A stretch of 64,000 bases of DNA, from positions 47,442,317 through 47,506,316 of the forward strand of contig OX463781.1 of assembly GCA_949825025.1 (NCBI GenBank). Reading direction: 5' to 3'. The notes below the pieces were generated by a model, which was not told where the DNA came from, ran no database searches, and was given only the letters and a program-made list of their open reading frames with translations. This stretch comes from Siphlonurus alternatus. Taxonomy: Eukaryota; Arthropoda; Insecta; Ephemeroptera; Siphlonuridae. Both the position numbers and the translations under genes were made by a program. Below, piece by piece: positions 58,120-64,000 of the stretch (position 1 is the stretch's first letter; each line of letters starts with the position of its first letter).

Positions 58120-58551
58120 TTAATTTATTCTAATTATGCGTGTTGCATACAGTAACTTCTACACAATACCTAGAGCCATGTCAAGTTAAAATTACATAAT
58201 AAATGAATAAATATTCCAGCATTTTCATTTTCTTTACTTTAAAATCAAGCACAACTTTGAAAAATAAATAAATGTAAAACACTTCATGGCAAATCAATAG
58301 TGTCAGAGGATCTCTGCATTTGCGGGTTATTATTCATTAGAAATATTCATGTTACATTTTATTTTAATAACTCTTTCATAGGTTGAAAATAAAATACAAA
58401 AGAAAACATGAGAGCCTATGGGGCAAATAGAAACGGCTGCAGAAGCAACCTAATCACTATATACAGTGTCTATTCACCTAATTAAACAAGAATATAGGAA
58501 ATAGATTAATATACGTTATATACAAAAATAAAAGTATCAAAAGCCTAAAAT

Positions 58552-58871
58552 AATGGAGTATTGACCTCATTTTTTTATTGCAGAAATGGATAGAGGGTGC
58601 AAAGTTATGCTACCCTGATTTTTTTTCAGATTTTTTAGAGCCCGGGAAGTATTTTTAAAAAATTATTGAAAGTCGTTTTTGTGACGTCACGCGGCGTTAA
58701 GTCCTATCTTTTTCTTAAGGAGCGGCGTCTCGTGACGTCACAAAAAGAACTTTCAATATTTTTTTTAAAAATACTTCCCGGGCTCTAAAAATGTGAAAAA
58801 AATCAGGGTAGCATAACTTTGCACCCTCTATCCATTTCTGCAATAAAAAAAATTGAGGTCAATACTCTATT
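58552..58871. mobile_element. Foldback MITE family A, well-preserved copy
   Basis: AATGGAGTATTGACCTCATT to GAGGTCAATACTCTATT, 320 bp. Both arms carry GTGACGTCAC, and GAGCCCGGGAAGTATTTTTA mirrors its complement. The central segment GTTAAGTCCTATCTTTTTCT is nearly the same as in the copy at 45667. Confidence 0.94.
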
Positions 58872-59994
58872 TATCAGTAAATTGTACAAAATAATATCCG
58901 GCACGATAAATTCATATTAAAATAGGAATTATAACTAATTCTTGTCCGTTATTTTATACATCATATTACATTTTATAGATTACAAAATTTTGTGTATACC
59001 TCAATGAGCTGAGAAGAGGAAAAAAGTCTCAAGAGAAAAGGTTATTTAAAGCACCAAATCATTTCATGCTTTATATAATATATAAACATACAAATAAAAT
59101 GAAGGAAAACATTTACAAATATAAAAGCTGATAAAAACAAGACGTTGTTTTTCGGCGAACTTTATAGATTAACATTTTCTCTTGATTAAGTAAAATTTTC
59201 CTGGTTATAGAATATTCAAAATTTTAAACGAATTTTTAGTACACGATGAATATGACTGATAAAAAGTTTCCTAGAAATGATAACTATTTTTTGTTCGTTT
59301 TATTAATTTTGAAATCTACAACATGTGAAATAAAAATGTGTGAATAAAATAATATTTATATTAATAATTTGTGTTCATAAAAATGTCGATATAAACTTTT
59401 AAAAATACAAAACAAATTTTTTAAAAAGTTTCTCATCAGTAAATTGTATCAAATCATTTCCTGCTTGATAAATTTATATTAAAATAGGAATTATATTTTT
59501 TTACCTTTTTAATTTTTTTAACACTTATTTGTTAAAATTTTGATTAAAAGATAAAAATATAATTTGTAAAATTGTTTATAACATTTAAAAACGTATAATA
59601 TAACGTTAAAAGTCATCATGTTTGATTGCTTCTATTCTTAGATTATCGCATGACGATATAATCTGTTTTATAACATTTTATCTATATATATATATTCTTT
59701 TTAAATCTTGCAACATTGCAGTAAAGTTTAAAATATATAATATAAATTCATACATAACCCTTAATGCAATACTGTCTAATATAATTTTTATATTTACCTC
59801 ATACATCGTTATCGATATTGGAATGTTGCCAAATTATTTCTATTATACAACTTTTCAATTTCTTAAAAGCATGTCTTAAAGAAACTCATTCTTTATCATA
59901 ATAAAGAAGTTTGCAAAAAATAATTATTAAATAATATTGCAGCAGACTCTTTAAATAAATTTTAAAATTATGACTTACGACACTAAATAGTTAC

Positions 59995-60110
59995 CTGTTA
60001 GAGATGCTGTAGCGAAGAAGGATAGCTTGGAGACAGACTGAGACTTATCATGAGAGACAGATTGCTGATTAGCGCGTGTTATCACCTCCGAGCATAGGTC
60101 AATATCGATC
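59995..60110 (-). other. Possible 5' untranslated exon of the phosphoenolpyruvate-synthase-like gene
   Basis: Less AT-rich than its surroundings and ends in a plausible donor on the minus strand (CTCTAACAG then GTAACT). It contains only a very short ORF. There is no other support, so this is a candidate first exon. Confidence 0.3.
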
Positions 60111-63100
60111 AGCTGATAACGACAGAATTACAAGCATAATCCTTGACGCTGTATTTTTTTTTATATAGGTCTTCGTTAAGAGTATTTTTTACTATTACTG
60201 GATCGTAAAATAATTTACAAATATGCATTCACGTAAATTTTGACGTTATCCAAGATGGCTGTCATAATAATTTATAGAAATTGTTAAAATGTTCGTGCTA
60301 AATCGTTCTCCTATAAAATCCAACTTTTTTATGAGAGAGCGTCCCATCACTGCAATGCGCGTTAAAGAATATTAAATATTTTACCTTAAAAAATTTAACA
60401 TTTTTTATGTAGTAATTAAAACTTTGAAAAAACAAAAAACATATCTTGATTATTTGTGTCAATGGAGTTAAGAAAAAAAAAATACTAAAAAGATAAAAAA
60501 AAAATGTATATTAAGTAAAAAAAAAAAAAAAAAACGTAATGAATTTGCAACCCCCTTCCTTTTTTTTTTTAAACGCCTCAAGCCTCTTCTTTTCAAGAGC
60601 GTAATAAAGCAGCAGCAGCAAGCGTAAGGAGAAGATCTCATTTGCCCGTTACCCAATCAGAAAGGGTGCATCCCTGCCGCGGGCCCGCGTGATTTACGCG
60701 AGTTGGCAGCAACTTACAGCAAAACTTACATCGCTGCCCGCCACTCATTAGCTGCAGCTGCTGCCGCAAGCAAACGAAAAGAATCAGTGAAGAGGAGACT
60801 TTTCTTGAAGATGCTTTTGTAACAACCCTTCCAAATGACGTTAAAAACAGTCCAATATGTTAATTTTGATGCAGTTAGTTCTCAGAAAATAGTGCTGCTC
60901 GTGTAATATCTTGCATATTTTAACATTGCAACGCTACTCTGAATGCAAATAAACACTATATAGTACAAAATAATTTAAACAGATAATAAAATGTTCATTA
61001 TACTGTGTGTTAAAAAACAGCTAAAATTTATACTATTTACAAGTATCAGTTGTAACCAGGCCTTTAAAAAAAAAAAAAAAAAAAAAGGGATTAAAAAGTA
61101 GGAAACAACAAAATAACAATCCTAATCTAAATATATTTTCAAAAATCAAATTATCTTACATTGTTATTTTTAGTGTTTCAATTGTTTCAAATATTTGTGT
61201 TTATGTAAATACCAAAGAGAGAAGAGAAACAACACCCGCCACGGATTTCCTGTCAGAGTTCCACCTAGCAATCAATATTTATGTTTGATTATTTTGAATT
61301 AAATATAAATCTACTTTCAGCATTAATAAATATGTAAATATTAAATACAAACTATTAAAATAAATGTTATTTAAATTTCTTCATTTTATTTCAAATCAAT
61401 GTACAATTTTAATAACAATGTAATGTTCAGTAATCTTTTTACATTTAAAAATAATTTTTATTTGAAATTTCAAAGCCTAACATGATTGTGGTTGTATATA
61501 TAAATATTATTTTATGAGCTAATAATATATATTGAATTCTTTTGAGCATACTTTTATATTGATCACTTAATTAACACTGAATTAAAAACTTCAGTTGATA
61601 GCTGTTATTTTGAAAATTTAAAATGATTTCACTTTACAACCAAATATACAGTTAGGTAAATTAAACCATTATAATTTATAATATCAGTATCATACAATGA
61701 ACACTTGAGTGTCTTCAAATCCTCTTATAAACAGTTTCCTCTTTAGTTTGGTGCATGCGTTGAAGAGAAGAAATGAGTACTTTAAGGTGGATTCACATGC
61801 ATGAACATCGGCCGCAATGCGAAATCAAGTTAATTCGTTGAATTTCGATGCTCTTTTTAATAATCAAATATGGACGCCAGTGGATATTACAGCAAGTGCG
61901 CATTATAGAGGCTGAATTTTCGTTGTTCCCACCGTCCTATATGTACACCTATGAAAAAACAAAAACAAAACGCAAATTCGTTTTTTTCACTGGAAATTTT
62001 TTTCACGGAACTTTGATCAAAACCAAAAAAATACAGTTGATAATTGAAAATTTAGAATTTTTACGTCGTTTGTAACAGAGAAAAGTGAAAAAAACACTAT
62101 GCTTCATTTTCAAGTACAAGATGGACACAAATGAGCATCGCGAGGCGTACTCACTTGAATAAGCCTCTATTTTACGCCTGGTATCGCGTGCTGAAAATTA
62201 CCCATGTAAACTCAACTTAAAACAGTAAAATATTTTACTTTGTACGCCACAACATGCGGGGCAATTACCAACCGTAAATACTCTATAATAGTCTTTATAT
62301 ACTCCATGCAAATGCTTTATATATCTGTAAGCTTGTCTGCCTCTATGTCTATGTATAAATTATAAAGTAAAACTACACATGGAATAATTTATACGTATTC
62401 ATCCACGTAAAGAAGCAATTTATATTATAACTTTGACATAAGCCTTTATTTAAAAAAAAAAGTATCAAATAAATTCCTTTGCAGATACGTTAAAATATGT
62501 ATTTTAATATACATACATAGTATAAATGTATAATAATATAATATTAAAGTTATACACTACCATTAAAAAAAAAAGTTGGTAAATTTTTTAAGTATGTGGT
62601 TAAATGAAAACAATTAAATTGAAATGATGGTTGATTTAAATTATAAAATTGAAATATTCATGCATATATATTTATTTTTAAAACAAATAATTATAACCGT
62701 GTGTTTTTTTTTTTGTATTAAGGTCTGTCGCTATGAAAAAATGCAACTGAAATTAAATGAGATGTCGCTACCTGCCTATAGTAAAAAAGATACGGGATTC
62801 GGTGATTTTTATTCGGCATTAGCAATGAAAATAAAGAAAATTAAGCGTTTTTGTTGAACTTAGGGCTTAAACGTGTTGTTTGCCTGTGCCTTCTACCGAT
62901 TCATTATTTAAAATATTCATTATATATGGAGTTATAGCAATTAAAAGTATGCAACATTTTACTGGAGAGCAAAAGCTGAAGGCAAGGAAAGAAACAAGGA
63001 AGGCAGGCGTGCCGTTGCGAGTGCGTCCTTTACGTGCCATGCGTGCCGTGACGAGTGCATTGTGAGGTCGACTCCAAAGTATTGTACTGTAAATTGAATA

Positions 63101-64000
63101 GAAAATAGAAATATGGTAACAGAGTGTTTTGTATACAGCATTCTCTGTTATTATTATGAATTATTTTTTTAAATAAATTTAATTTTTGTAGTAATTAATA
63201 GGTATCAAAAAATGTTTTGTTGCTTTTTTGTATAATATATAGATAAAGAAACTAACCTAATTAATTTAAAAAAAAATACATTATCGGCTTTATATAGGAT
63301 AAATCTGAATACTATAATCACCAATCGGACATATAAAATCTTATATTTTTTATATCCTTTCAAGCTATACTTTTTCAGTTTTATCATGTCAATTATCTAC
63401 TGGAAGGAGTAAAAAAATTAAATTTATGGAATATGAATAAAATGCTAATGTATGCTCAAACTAATAAAGAACTGTGGATTAATTTTTTAGATGTATTTTT
63501 AATTATGTCAAATTATAAATTAAATTAAAAATGTGACGTTTAGAAAAAAGAAACTATTTTTTATTGTTATAGTAACTTTTTCACATTGAAATTCAATGTA
63601 TTTTGCTCCTGTCCGTGGACCACATCATGAGTGAGAATGCTGCTATCATGAGGTAGAATATGCAATTGCCCCGCGCTGCTACTGCTTGCATTCGCGAGCT
63701 GCAGTTTTTTTTTTCTTCACTTCCTTCCTGGGTCCGGAGAGGACGGGGGAGGATGGGGAGAAGAGAAAAAAAGAGCAGGCGTTACGTGCTGAATGCGTTG
63801 CTGTACGCGTAAAATGATCAATTTTTTTTTTAATAAAAGTTAATTTTCAAGGCACATTTTTTTTATCAAAATTATTATGATATATATTTTTCAAATATTT
63901 ATATATTATATATACAATTTTTTTGTGTGGTTTTAATGATAAAACTCCCTCCAAACTTAATATTTTAAAAAATAATTAAAATATTCTCGACCTGTATTAT
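60111..64000. other. Upstream intergenic region with no supported gene
   Basis: Nearly 4 kb, mostly AT-rich. Two short GC-richer islands (about 60590-60780 and 63600-63760, both with GCAGC / GCTGC words) could be promoters or untranslated first exons. The ORFs at 61848-62075 and 62880-63065 have no recognisable homologue and no convincing codon use. An A-rich run is at about 61066-61086. Confidence 0.45.

Larger units (their letters stand above)
57521..59994 (-). other. First intron upstream of the start exon
   Basis: About 2.5 kb between the start-codon exon and a possible 5' untranslated exon. It holds a MITE remnant (about 57690-57994), a TTAA microsatellite (58073-58119) and a full-length family A MITE (58552-58871). 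The rest is AT-rich with no ORF of note. Confidence 0.5.

Noticed and set aside
61848..62075. 75-codon ORF in the last intergenic region
   Set aside because: There is no recognisable family, splice partner or codon bias; it is likely chance or a decayed mobile element.
62880..63065. 61-codon ORF with a basic C-terminus
   Set aside because: Low-complexity GGAAGG and GCGTGCC repeats create the sequence; no homologue is recognised.

Overview
This window is nuclear DNA of an animal, most likely an arthropod. The base composition is very AT-rich, with GC-rich exons of 60-350 bp separated by AT-rich introns, and all recognisable genes are spliced. The species cannot be named from the sequence. The annexin most resembles the insect B9 type, and the mix of transposon families would fit an insect or another arthropod.

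Four genes account for nearly all the coding sequence. (1) 1539-14341, plus strand: the C-terminal 1267 residues of phosphatidylinositol 4-kinase III alpha (PI4KA), 21 exons, with its N-terminal half lying before the window. (2) 17826-22817, minus strand: a complete 326-residue annexin of the B9 type, 8 coding exons, convergent with PI4KA. (3) 24076-37320, minus strand: a complete 1166-residue homologue of MMS22L, the replication-fork repair protein, 21 exons. (4) 40712-57520, minus strand: a complete 1334-residue phosphoenolpyruvate-synthase / rifampicin-phosphotransferase-like protein, 28 coding exons, with an N-terminal membrane segment. Exon joins were made by hand from splice consensus, reading-frame continuity and remembered homology. 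All frames close without a stop. The genes are functionally unrelated; no operon or pathway logic links them.

The rest is introns and intergenic DNA full of non-autonomous mobile elements. The main class is foldback (inverted-repeat) elements. One family of about 320-340 bp recurs roughly ten times, has splice-acceptor-like ends, and in its best copies carries a TGACGTCA (CRE-like) palindrome in each arm. Others are single palindromes of 115 to 940 bp. There are also pieces of several non-LTR retrotransposons, a short interspersed repeat that is antisense to its host gene in all five copies, a pogo/Tigger-like element, and many microsatellites. The first 1.5 kb is a GC-rich nest of retroelement sequence. 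The last 4 kb (60,110-64,000) shows no gene I can support.
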